Of a DNA stretch of 64,000 bases, positions 57,286 through 64,000 are shown piece after piece. The notes under the pieces were generated by a model that was given only the letters and a program-made list of their open reading frames with translations, was not told the origin of the DNA and did not search any database. The position numbers were made by a program, and so were the translations under genes. Source of the stretch: Peribacillus loiseleuriae (GTDB lineage: Bacteria > Bacillota > Bacilli > Bacillales > DSM-1321); contig NZ_LFZW01000001.1 in the NCBI RefSeq assembly GCF_001183985.1, forward strand, positions 3,896,059 through 3,960,058, read 5' to 3'. Numbering within the stretch: position 1 is the stretch's first letter; every line of letters begins with the position of its first letter.

Positions 57286-57364
57286 AGTTTCTTTTCCAGT
57301 CGATTTTTTTGTGATCGTTTGATCGTGAAGTTCGTTAGGCAATTTGATGAAGGAGGAGATTAAT

Positions 57365-57814
57365 ATGACAATGACGTATAAAAAAATTCTAGTTGCGGTA
57401 GATGGATCGAAAGAAGCAGAATGGGCTTTGCAAAAAGGCATTGAAATCGCACTTCGTAACGATGCATCACTATTGCTTGCCCATATCGTGGATGCAAGGA
57501 ATTTCCCTGCAACTGAAGCCTTTAACAGTACGATCGGAGACAACTCTGAAGACTACGCATCTGAACTATTAAGTGGCTATAAAGAAATGGCAGAAAAAGC
57601 CGATGTCAAAGAAGCGGCAACGATCATTGGATACGGCTCTCCCAAAGTCGTCATCCCTAAAGATCTTGCTATAAAACATCATATCGACCTCATCGTCTGC
57701 GGGGCAACTGGGCTGAATGCAGTAGAACGCTTCCTAATAGGTAGTGTTTCTGAAAACATCGTCCGCAATGCTAATTGTGATGTACTGATCGTTCGTACGG
57801 ATAAAGAAGAATAA
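57365..57814 (+). CDS. Universal stress protein, UspA family
   Basis: 149 residues from the ATG with AAGGAGGAG upstream. The alpha/beta fold starts YKKILVAVDGSKEAEWAL. The ATP-binding motif G-x2-G-x9-G-S is present in GATGLNAVERFLIGSVSEN, so this is an ATP-binding type. The role is general stress or persistence under starvation by family analogy. It lies downstream of the peptidase, and a repeat-type terminator separates it from argH. Confidence 0.93.
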   Translation: MTMTYKKILVAVDGSKEAEWALQKGIEIALRNDASLLLAHIVDARNFPATEAFNSTIGDNSEDYASELLSGYKEMAEKADVKEAATIIGYGSPKVVIPKDLAIKHHIDLIVCGATGLNAVERFLIGSVSENIVRNANCDVLIVRTDKEE

Positions 57815-57816
57815 TT

Positions 57817-57909
57817 AAAGGGTCAGACCCACACACCAACTATATATCGTTTATATAACTCGTAAATGAGACAATAAACGGTGTATAGAGCGTGAGGGCT
57901 GACCCTTTG
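57817..57909. repeat. GGTCAGACC inverted repeat, copy 3
   Basis: Arms AAAGGGTCAGACC (57817) and AGGGCTGACCCTTT (57895) pair over about 13 bp with one or two mismatches. The inner part includes CGTTTAT/ATAAACG and GTGTATAGAGCG, a block shared with the other copies. Convergent usp and argH genes flank it. Confidence 0.85.
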
Positions 57910-57914
57910 TTTTT

Positions 57915-59288
57915 TTACTTCACTAGTTCTTTTCCTTTTTGAATCGCTAATTTAACCTGCTCAAATCCTGTTCCACCTGCACTGTTACGGCGCTTTACTG
58001 CTTCATACGGGTTAAGAGCTTGATAGATATCTTCATTAAACAAATCTGATGCTTCTTTGAACTGCGTCAAAGACAAATCTGCAAGATAGCAACCTTGATT
58101 CACACATGATAGCACCAGTTTACCGACCACTTCATGCGCTTCTCTGAAAGGCATTCCTTTCGCAGCCAGGTAGTCTGCTAATTCCGTTGCATTTGAAAAG
58201 TCGTTTTTCGTTGCCTTCTCCATGACATCGGCATTAACTTTCATCGTGGAGATCATACCTTCGAAAATTTTCAAAGAGCCGATGACCGTTTTCACCGTAT
58301 CAAAAATGCCTTCTTTATCTTCTTGCATATCTTTGTTATAAGCAAGCGGCAGTCCTTTCAAAACGGTTAAAAGACCTGTAAGATTGCCATAAACACGCCC
58401 TGTTTTCCCGCGAATCAGCTCGGCCATATCTGGATTCTTTTTCTGAGGCATAATGCTGCTTCCCGTTGAAAAAGCATCATCTAACTCAATAAATTGAAAC
58501 TCCTGGCTTGACCAAAGAATGATTTCTTCACTAAAACGAGAAAGATGCATCATTAATGTGCTACTGTTACTAAGAAATTCAAGCACAAAATCCCGGTCAC
58601 TCACGGCGTCCAAGCTATTTTCATAGATTGCGTCAAATCCAAGTAACTCAGCACTGTATGCACGATCGATTGGAAAGGTTGTCCCAGCTAATGCACCTGC
58701 ACCAAGCGGGGACACGTTAATTCTTTTCAAACTTTCCGTAAATCGCTCTTTGTCACGCTGCAACATCCAAAAATAAGCCATAACATGGTGGGCAAATGAA
58801 ATCGGCTGTGCACGTTGTAAATGGGTATATCCAGGAATTAATGTTTCAACATGACTCTCCGCCTGTTCGAGTAAAGCTGTCTGCAAAGCTGAAATTAAGC
58901 CCAAAACATCCTCGGTTTGGTTGCGCAAGTACAAATGCATATCTGTAGCAACTTGGTCATTTCGGCTTCGACCTGTATGCAGCTTCCCACCTACTGGACC
59001 AATTTCAGCAATGAGCATACTTTCTAGATTAAGATGGATATCTTCCATCTCTACCTTAAAAGACAATTCGCCTTTTTCGGCTTTTTCTTGAAGAGTAAGC
59101 AGCCCTGACGTAATCAGGTCTGCATCTTCTCCAGGTAAAATACTGCATTTCTTCAGCATCGCAACATGAGCGAGACTGCCTCTAATATCTTCAAGTACGA
59201 GTTCTTGGTCAAACGAGATGGAAGCACCAAACTCATCTACCCATTCTTCAGCAGACTTCGTAAATCTGCCTCCCCATAACTTGCTCAC
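57915..59288 (-). CDS. argH: Argininosuccinate lyase
   Basis: 457 residues. The fumarase-superfamily signature [19 protein letters not shown] holds the mobile catalytic Ser, and [13 protein letters not shown] and the catalytic His region [12 protein letters not shown] are present. It splits argininosuccinate to arginine and fumarate. GTG start overlapping the argG stop by four bases, so the two enzymes of the final arginine steps are coupled. Confidence 0.97.
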   Translation of the reverse strand: MSKLWGGRFTKSAEEWVDEFGASISFDQELVLEDIRGSLAHVAMLKKCSILPGEDADLITSGLLTLQEKAEKGELSFKVEMEDIHLNLESMLIAEIGPVGGKLHTGRSRNDQVATDMHLYLRNQTEDVLGLISALQTALLEQAESHVETLIPGYTHLQRAQPISFAHHVMAYFWMLQRDKERFTESLKRINVSPLGAGALAGTTFPIDRAYSAELLGFDAIYENSLDAVSDRDFVLEFLSNSSTLMMHLSRFSEEIILWSSQEFQFIELDDAFSTGSSIMPQKKNPDMAELIRGKTGRVYGNLTGLLTVLKGLPLAYNKDMQEDKEGIFDTVKTVIGSLKIFEGMISTMKVNADVMEKATKNDFSNATELADYLAAKGMPFREAHEVVGKLVLSCVNQGCYLADLSLTQFKEASDLFNEDIYQALNPYEAVKRRNSAGGTGFEQVKLAIQKGKELVK

Positions 59289-60496
59289 ACAGTCACCTTC
59301 TTGTTTTGGTTCGTTACGATACTGCTAACTTTTGTTGGTAGACCCCAAAGTTTTATGAAGCCGACAGCTGCATCATGGTCAAATTCATCGTCCTTCGTAT
59401 AGGTTGCCAATTTTTCATCATAAAGAGAGTACTCGGATTTTCTACCTTCCACAATCGCATGGCCTTTGAATAGTTTCACACGCACTGTACCTGTTACCGT
59501 TTTTTGTGTGTCTTTTAAAAATGCTGATAGTGCGCTTTGAAGAGGTGAGAACCATAGTCCTTCATAAATAAGCTCAGTCAGCTTCTTCTCAATGACTGGT
59601 TTGAAATGAGCGACCTCTTTAACCAAAGTAATGTCTTCAAGTTCTTTATGTGCAGTAATTAATGTCATCGCAGCAGGTGCTTCATACACTTCGCGCGATT
59701 TAATTCCTACTAATCTATTTTCAACATGGTCGATTCGGCCAACACCATGTTTGCCAGCTAGTGCATTCAATTCAACAATTAAGTCAGCGAGTTTATACTG
59801 TTTATCATTCAGTGTAATAGGAACACCTTGTTCGAAACCAATTTCAATCACATCAGGTGTATCCGGAGTATCTTCAAGTCTTGCCGTTAGATCATATGCA
59901 CCTTCTGGTGGAGCAGCCCATGGATCTTCCAGTATTCCACATTCATTGCTTCTGCCCCATAGGTTTTGGTCGATAGAGTACGGGCTGTCTAAATTGATTG
60001 GAATTGGAATATCATTTTCAATCGCATATTGGATTTCCTCTTCACGAGACCATTTCCATTCACGCACTGGAGCAAGAACCGTAAGATTTGGATTCAATGC
60101 TTGGATCGACACTTCAAAGCGGACCTGGTCATTTCCTTTTCCCGTACAACCATGTGCCACTGCGATAGCATTTTCCATCTCAGCCACTTCTACAAGCTTT
60201 TTCGAAATCAACGGACGAGAAAGCGCAGAGACAAGTGGATATTTCCCTTCGTATAACGTGTGTGCTTGTAGTGCGGCAAGTGCGAAATCATCCGCAAACT
60301 CGTCTTTTGCATCGATTACATAGGATTTAATGGCACCTACTTGAAGTGCTTTTTCTTTAATAAAGTCTAAGTCTTTTCCTTCCCCAACATCCAAACAGCA
60401 TGCTACAACATCGTATCCTTGACCTTGTAACCATTTTATCGCGACAGAAGTATCTAGACCTCCGGAATATGCTAACACTACTTTTTGATTTGACAT
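59285..60496 (-). CDS. argG: Argininosuccinate synthase
   Basis: 403 residues. The PP-loop [14 protein letters not shown] is at the N terminus; substrate motifs [14 protein letters not shown] and [18 protein letters not shown] follow. It joins citrulline and aspartate with ATP. First gene of argG-argH. ATG with AAAAGGGGACG. An ARG box 22 bp upstream of the start indicates repression by AhrC/ArgR with arginine. Confidence 0.98.
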   Translation of the reverse strand: MSNQKVVLAYSGGLDTSVAIKWLQGQGYDVVACCLDVGEGKDLDFIKEKALQVGAIKSYVIDAKDEFADDFALAALQAHTLYEGKYPLVSALSRPLISKKLVEVAEMENAIAVAHGCTGKGNDQVRFEVSIQALNPNLTVLAPVREWKWSREEEIQYAIENDIPIPINLDSPYSIDQNLWGRSNECGILEDPWAAPPEGAYDLTARLEDTPDTPDVIEIGFEQGVPITLNDKQYKLADLIVELNALAGKHGVGRIDHVENRLVGIKSREVYEAPAAMTLITAHKELEDITLVKEVAHFKPVIEKKLTELIYEGLWFSPLQSALSAFLKDTQKTVTGTVRVKLFKGHAIVEGRKSEYSLYDEKLATYTKDDEFDHDAAVGFIKLWGLPTKVSSIVTNQNKKVTV

Positions 60497-60517
60497 GATT
60501 GTATCGTCCCCTTTTTA

Positions 60518-60535
60518 TGTGAATAAAAATTCATA
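60518..60535. promoter_or_regulatory. ARG box upstream of argG
   Basis: The dyad TGAAT-AAAA-ATTCA lies in TGTGAATAAAAATTCATA, closely matching the B. subtilis consensus CATGAATAAAAATTCAAG recognised by AhrC/ArgR. It is 22 bp before the argG ATG. Confidence 0.8.
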
Positions 60536-60696
60536 ATTTATTATTTTTATACATCTCTTAATTAGTACTTTACCAGTTTTAAAAAAAGATTGCAAGCACA
60601 ATTTAGAGATTAAACGGGGATTTTTCTGAAGATTCCTTTGATTTGAAAAAGAAAGGCGCTAAACGTATTTTCATAACTCCCTACATACTGAAAAGC

Positions 60697-60786
60697 AAAA
60701 GGTCAGACCCCGCATCAACTAAATACAGTACAAGATAAGTGTATGAAACACTACATACTGAATTAGAGTGCGAGGTCTGACCCTTA
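60697..60786. repeat. GGTCAGACC inverted repeat, copy 4
   Basis: Arms AAAAGGTCAGACC and GGTCTGACCCTT, with inner CCGCA/TGCG. The middle has AAATACAGTA and a CACTACATACTG block. It lies between argG (upstream side) and the ecsC terminator, not between convergent genes. Apart from this, the ARG box and the ecsC terminator, the 60497-60968 gap shows no gene. Confidence 0.8.
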
Positions 60787-60857
60787 TGAGACACCTCCGT
60801 TTAAATATGCCCTTCGTTACGATACAGTGCCCTTCATTCACTGACTACTCTCTTTTT

Positions 60858-60985
60858 CTGCGAAAAAGGGGCGGTGCTTCGCAAAATCTGCTCCGCACCG
60901 CCACCTTCATAAGATTATACATTTTAAGAACCTGAACCCTTTTCATCGTTAGCCATAAGAGCAGACGCTCATGGATGTTTTTTCT
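60858..60985 (-). repeat. 125-bp segment duplicated upstream of ackA, copy 1
   Basis: Covers the last codons of the EcsC-family gene (ending KKHP-stop), the CGATGAAAAGGGTTCAGGTT block and the terminator. An imperfect inverted copy lies at 63362-63497. Confidence 0.75.
60861..60902 (-). terminator. Intrinsic terminator of the EcsC-family gene
   Basis: Minus-strand arms GGCGGTGC and GCACCGCC around a 17-base loop, followed by CCTTTTTCGC. Part of the segment duplicated at 63362-63497. Confidence 0.75.
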
Positions 60986-61802
60986 GCAAATAACGATATT
61001 GATAATATTTTTGCGCGAATTCACTCACTTGCCGCGTCATTCGATAATTAGAGCCGGCCCCAATTAACATGCTAAGAAGTGGAACACCTTGGATTTGTTT
61101 TTTTCGAAACATGGTAATCACTCCCGCCTTCAGCAACTGCTTTAAAGGCTGCTCCATCCAAGTCATGTTTGTTAAATCATCGCTTCCTTCGTAAAAATAT
61201 TCTTCACCGTCCTGATGTGTTTCATTGATTAATCCCTGCCATGCGGCACCTTGAAGGCGTCTCGGCATGTTGCCAATATGAAAGACCTTAAGGGCCATCA
61301 TCATTTCAAATGGAGTATTCACTTCAAAGCCGTACGTTATGGCTGTCAACTGAACAACACGAACATTGATGACCGTCATGGCTGGAATATCGCTTCCTAA
61401 TAGAACGAGGCCTCCTGACCCACTTGCTCCGCCTTGGGCAAATGAATAAAGTCTATGTCTCGCGATTTGCTGTGCCGCTATGTAATTCAATTGATCAATC
61501 GGTAAAAGTTTCATATCAGTAATCTTTTCAATTTCAGGATTATAAACCCGTGCAGCATCTAAAATTCTGTCTCTAGCATCCATCTGAATGTGCGAACTTT
61601 GCACCAATGCATGTAAATGAAAGAGCATTGTATCCAGTTTCGCAAAAAATCGTGTCCGAACTTCTTCTGGAAGCAAGGAAAAACTTTGTTCAAGCCATCT
61701 ATTATACATCACCGTAAAATCTGTCGGCTCATATTGATAAAGCTTTTGCTCCCATTCACCTATTTCATTCCAGACTTGATTTTCCCGATTTGTCATTCCC
61801 AT
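60969..61802 (-). CDS. EcsC family protein
   Basis: 277 residues from the ATG at 61802 with GGAGGAGGTTGGG upstream; the frame runs 40 codons further without a ribosome site. The EcsC fold is seen in the C-terminal half (QGGASGSGGLVLLGSDIPAMTVINVRVVQLTAITYGF). B. subtilis EcsC is encoded with an ABC transporter and its role is unknown; this one stands alone. No signal peptide; weakly hydrophobic helices may contact the membrane. The last codons lie in the duplicated segment. Confidence 0.85.
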   Translation of the reverse strand: MGMTNRENQVWNEIGEWEQKLYQYEPTDFTVMYNRWLEQSFSLLPEEVRTRFFAKLDTMLFHLHALVQSSHIQMDARDRILDAARVYNPEIEKITDMKLLPIDQLNYIAAQQIARHRLYSFAQGGASGSGGLVLLGSDIPAMTVINVRVVQLTAITYGFEVNTPFEMMMALKVFHIGNMPRRLQGAAWQGLINETHQDGEEYFYEGSDDLTNMTWMEQPLKQLLKAGVITMFRKKQIQGVPLLSMLIGAGSNYRMTRQVSEFAQKYYQYRYLQKKHP

Positions 61803-61951
61803 ATCCCAACCTCCTCCATGCCTTTTATATTGGCTGATTCTTCCTTTTAGTATAACACAGAGAGCTACATAGCCACATTCTTGGCGCAACTCCTGCGCAA
61901 AATGCAAAAAGAGGCTATCCAATCAAAGATTAGAACTCACGACGACTATAT

Positions 61952-61996
61952 CCAGTTCAGATAAACTGTGTAGAGTGTGAGGCCTAACCTTTTTAG
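61952..61996. repeat. GGTCAGACC repeat, half copy 5
   Basis: Only the right half is present: ACTGTGTAGAGTGTGAGG followed by CCTAACCTTTTT, which matches the right arms of the other copies with a C and A change. The left GGTCAGACC arm is missing. It sits between ackA and the EcsC-family gene. Confidence 0.65.
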
Positions 61997-62021
61997 GACA
62001 ACCTTATTTTGTGCGTATCAC

Positions 62022-63212
62022 TTATTTTTTCGCAATGCGTTGTACATCACGGGCAATCATGACTTCTTCATTGGTAGGAATGACCATTACCTTAACAGGA
62101 GAGTGCGGGTAGTTGAGAAACGCTTCTTCTCCATGCGTTTGGTTTAAAGCAGGATCCCAATATATCCCCATAAATTCAAGACCGTGTAGGACTCTTTCAC
62201 GCACCATTGCACTGTTCTCACCAATACCTGCTGTGAAAATGATTGCATCGACACCACTCATTCTTGCAGCATATGAACCGATATATTTATGGATTCTGCC
62301 AGCAAAAACTTCAAGTGCCAATTCTGCACGTTCATTACCTTTGTCAGCTTCAATTTGGATATCACGCAAGTCACTTGAAAAGCCTGAAATAGCAAGCATT
62401 CCACTTTCCTTATTCAGCACATCAAGAACTTCATCTGCTGTTTTTCCTGTTTTCTCCATGATAAAAGGAATAAGAGCAGGGTCAATGTTTCCAGAACGCG
62501 TACCCATCGTTACTCCTGCAAGTGGCGTGAATCCCATTGAGGTATCAAGCGATTTTCCACCTTTGATAGCAGCAATACTTGCACCATTTCCTAAATGGCA
62601 AGATATTAAGCGCAGCTGTTCAACTGGACGTCCAAGCATTTCTGCTGCACGCTCTGTTACATATTTATGTGAAGTTCCGTGGAAACCATATTTTCGAATT
62701 CCGTACTCTTTATAATATTCATAAGGCAAGCTGTATAAAAAAGAGCTCTCAGGCATTGTTTGATGAAATGCCGTATCGAATACAGCAACAGCTGGCACAT
62801 TTTTAAGCGCTTGTTGGAATGCACGAATTCCTGTAATGTTAGCTGGATTATGAAGCGGTGCTAAATCAGAAAGTACTTCAATTTGAGCTAATACTTCATC
62901 TGTGATTAATACAGAATCTGTAAAAACTTCTCCACCATGGACAACTCGGTGTCCTACACCATTAATTTCATCATAAGAAGAGATGATTTTATAATTAATT
63001 AGTTTTTCTAATAATAATTTTACAGCCACTTCATGGTTCGGGATATCCAATGTTTCAGTGATTTTCTCATCATTCACTGAAATAACAAAGACTGAATCCT
63101 TCAACCCGATTCTTTCCACATGACCTTTAGTAATAACATCCTCACTTGGCATGTCGAATAATTGAAATTTTAATGAAGAACTGCCTGCATTTATCGCAAT
63201 AACTTTAGACAT
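62022..63212 (-). CDS. ackA: Acetate kinase
   Basis: 396 residues. N-terminal [11 protein letters not shown], the substrate region [21 protein letters not shown] and the ATP-site GLGMGTRSG-like segment [15 protein letters not shown] are intact; the C-terminal FTAGIGENS closes the active site. It forms ATP and acetate from acetyl phosphate in overflow metabolism. ATG with AAGAGGCTG. A cre site about 105 bp upstream suggests CcpA activation, as in B. subtilis. ytxK precedes it. Confidence 0.97.
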   Translation of the reverse strand: MSKVIAINAGSSSLKFQLFDMPSEDVITKGHVERIGLKDSVFVISVNDEKITETLDIPNHEVAVKLLLEKLINYKIISSYDEINGVGHRVVHGGEVFTDSVLITDEVLAQIEVLSDLAPLHNPANITGIRAFQQALKNVPAVAVFDTAFHQTMPESSFLYSLPYEYYKEYGIRKYGFHGTSHKYVTERAAEMLGRPVEQLRLISCHLGNGASIAAIKGGKSLDTSMGFTPLAGVTMGTRSGNIDPALIPFIMEKTGKTADEVLDVLNKESGMLAISGFSSDLRDIQIEADKGNERAELALEVFAGRIHKYIGSYAARMSGVDAIIFTAGIGENSAMVRERVLHGLEFMGIYWDPALNQTHGEEAFLNYPHSPVKVMVIPTNEEVMIARDVQRIAKK

Positions 63213-63255
63213 TATACAGCCTCTTTTCTACACGTATTTACAATGATCACTTAAG

Positions 63256-63292
63256 AACAAATGCTTCTATTCTCATTTAAACATTGAATCAA
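63256..63292 (-). promoter_or_regulatory. Candidate ackA promoter
   Basis: On the minus strand, -35 TTGATT (63287-63292) and -10 TAGAAG are 17 bp apart. The hexamers are weak, which fits an activator-dependent promoter below a cre site. Confidence 0.4.
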
Positions 63293-63316
63293 AGAGCTTT
63301 CAAGAGCGAGCCGTCT

Positions 63317-63330
63317 ATAGAGCGCTTACA
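63317..63330 (-). promoter_or_regulatory. cre site upstream of ackA
   Basis: On the minus strand TGTAAGCGCTCTAT matches the cre consensus TGNAANCGNWNNCW at 13 of 14 positions. The B. subtilis ackA cre begins with the same TGTAAGCG. It lies upstream of the promoter, where CcpA activates. Confidence 0.7.
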
Positions 63331-63361
63331 ATAGAGAAGAAAATATATTCAGATTTTTCTC

Positions 63362-63497
63362 TAAAAAACATCCATGAGTATCTGATCCCAACTAAAACGA
63401 TGAAAAAGGTTCAGGTTCTAAAAATTGCATCACCTTATGAGTAGCGGGCGGAGCTGATTTTTTAGAAGCCTCGTCCCTTTTCCACAGAAAACATACG
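63362..63497 (+). repeat. Copy 2 of the ecsC 3'-end duplication
   Basis: The plus strand reads AAAAAACATCCATGAG, then ACGATGAAAAAGGTTCAGGT and GGGCGGAGCTGATTTT, aligning along about 125 bp with the end of the EcsC-family gene and its terminator at 60858-60985. It includes the KKHP-stop codons but no gene body. Confidence 0.75.
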
Positions 63498-63507
63498 AGG
63501 AAATATA

Positions 63508-63525
63508 CGTATTTCCCCGCCTGTT
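63508..63525. other. Short inverted repeat
   Basis: GGAAATA and TATTTCC flank TACG. No associated promoter or terminator signals; listed for completeness of the ytxK-ackA gap. Confidence 0.4.
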
Positions 63526-63557
63526 ATAAGAACACGCAAGCACCTTAGAGGAATTTC

Positions 63558-63605
63558 GACTAAGATCCGTCACGTCCTGTGGCGAACATGGAAGTCCGAC
63601 AAGCA
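63558..63605 (+). repeat. Third fragment of the CACGTCCTGTG repeat
   Basis: The stretch AAGATCCGTCACGTCCTGTG followed by GCGAACATGGAAGTCCG matches 45112-45150 at most positions. It lies between ytxK and ackA. Confidence 0.65.
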
Positions 63606-63612
63606 AATACTC

Positions 63613-63654
63613 TCCACCCGGAAAGTCATTCCCTGACTTTTTGGGTGGAGAACA
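63613..63654 (-). terminator. Hairpin downstream of ytxK
   Basis: Outer arms CTCCACCC and GGGTGGAG and inner arms AAAGTCA and TGACTTT give a long stem. There is no clear T run, so termination may be inefficient or Rho-assisted. Confidence 0.55.
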
Positions 63655-63725
63655 TTTGATCTAGTAGGGCTTAAGCTGCTTTCGCTTGACATCAAAACTC
63701 GTCTTAAACATAACCACTTATTCTA

Positions 63726-64000
63726 TTATTTTGCCATTTGTTTTTCTTGGCGAAACCACGTGTCAATCTGGTCCATGATGAATTTTGTCTTCACAGCATC
63801 AGATAATTTGGGGAGCTGGACTAATAGGGCTTCTTTTGGTGCACGAAGTCCTTCTTTATGCTTCTGCAAAATTAAAATACTTTTCGCTGATTGCTCGTTT
63901 TTAAACATGGAAAGGGGCAATTGCACAAGTCCTTGAATATGCGTGTATTTTCTTAAGAACCCATTTAACTTGGGAGCTTCTTCAGATAAAAAAAGATTAT
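63726..64000 (-). CDS. ytxK: YtxK-like SAM-dependent methyltransferase, C-terminal part (partial)
   Basis: About 90 residues are visible; the gene continues beyond the right edge. The frame reads NLFLSEEAPKLNGFLRK, then YTHIQGLVQLPLSMFKNEQS and AKSILILQKHKEG before the end at RQEKQMAK. The QLPLSMFKN-KSILIL pattern is the C-terminal part of N6-adenine-type class I methyltransferases of the YtxK group. In B. subtilis ytxK precedes ackA, which matches. The substrate is unknown. Confidence 0.85.
   Translation of the reverse strand, partial: NLFLSEEAPKLNGFLRKYTHIQGLVQLPLSMFKNEQSAKSILILQKHKEGLRAPKEALLVQLPKLSDAVKTKFIMDQIDTWFRQEKQMAK

Noticed and set aside
59631..60323. 230-codon open frame on the plus strand inside argG
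   Set aside because: It is Ser-rich antisense sequence of a complete argG with intact PP-loop; no ribosome site.
60497..60968. T-box or riboswitch upstream of argG
   Set aside because: No T-box core sequence or long leader is present; the ARG box and repeat explain the region.
62113..62715. 200-codon open frame on the plus strand inside ackA
   Set aside because: Antisense to conserved ackA, composition typical of reversed coding frames, no start signals.

Overview
The window is a low-GC Firmicute chromosome segment, almost certainly a spore-forming member of the Bacillaceae. The evidence is direct: the genes follow the B. subtilis dnaI-dnaB-nrdR ... gapB-coaE-ytaF-mutM-polA ... phoPR-mdh-icd-citZ-ytwI-ytvI-fxsA ... 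pyk-pfkA-accAD-ytsJ-dnaE-ytrHI-nrnA-ytpI-ytoI ... ytkL ... argGH ... ackA-ytxK order. Shine-Dalgarno sequences are strong and GTG/TTG starts are frequent. Sporulation genes (ytaF, ytvI, ytrH, ytrI) are present. I do not assign a species. No rRNA, tRNA, CRISPR array, prophage or intact insertion sequence was recognised.

Layout. 0-5 kb: end of a replication operon (dnaB, start of dnaI), nrdR, a small unknown protein, speD and gluconeogenic gapB with two CcpN-type operators. 5-15 kb: coaE, ytaF, mutM, polA, an hflK-hflC pair not found at this place in B. subtilis, and phoP-phoR. 15-22 kb: a MaoC-like protein, the TCA operon citZ-icd-mdh, ytwI, ytvI, fxsA. 22.4-35.7 kb: a xylan/xylose utilisation island on the minus strand. 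It holds a YesM/YesN two-component pair, a sugar ABC importer without its own ATPase, a YesL-type membrane protein, aldose 1-epimerase, xylA, xylB, an aldo/keto reductase and a GH43 beta-xylosidase. 36.0-39.7 kb: a deletion-scarred MFS transporter relic, then a yndG-yndH-yndJ-like cluster on the plus strand. 39.8-50.7 kb: pyk, pfkA, accA, accD, a FadR/GntR regulator, malic enzyme ytsJ and dnaE. 50.9-57.8 kb: ytrH-ytrI, nrnA, ytpI, ytoI, a small membrane protein, ytkL, a Xaa-Pro peptidase and a UspA protein. 57.9-64 kb: argG-argH under an ARG box, an EcsC-family protein, ackA with a cre site, and the 3' end of ytxK.

Functionally this is mostly central metabolism: lower glycolysis, gluconeogenesis, TCA, malate bypass, acetate overflow and malonyl-CoA supply. 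DNA replication/repair genes and one accessory carbohydrate island make up much of the rest. The island would import xylo-oligosaccharides, cleave them inside the cell and deliver xylulose 5-phosphate. Control probably runs through the YesMN-type sensor pair, since no XylR repressor is nearby.

The least ordinary content is between the genes. There are at least four families of short interspersed or tandem repeats: a GGTC(A/T)GACC inverted repeat with five copies, an approximately 95-bp repeat with two copies plus a third related fragment, a GTGAAACTTCCATCAGTGG family, and a degenerate 20-bp tandem array. There is also a 125-bp duplication of the ecsC 3' end upstream of ackA, and several intercistronic hairpins. 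I found no convincing new multi-gene system; the repeats and the speD leader are the best candidates for follow-up.
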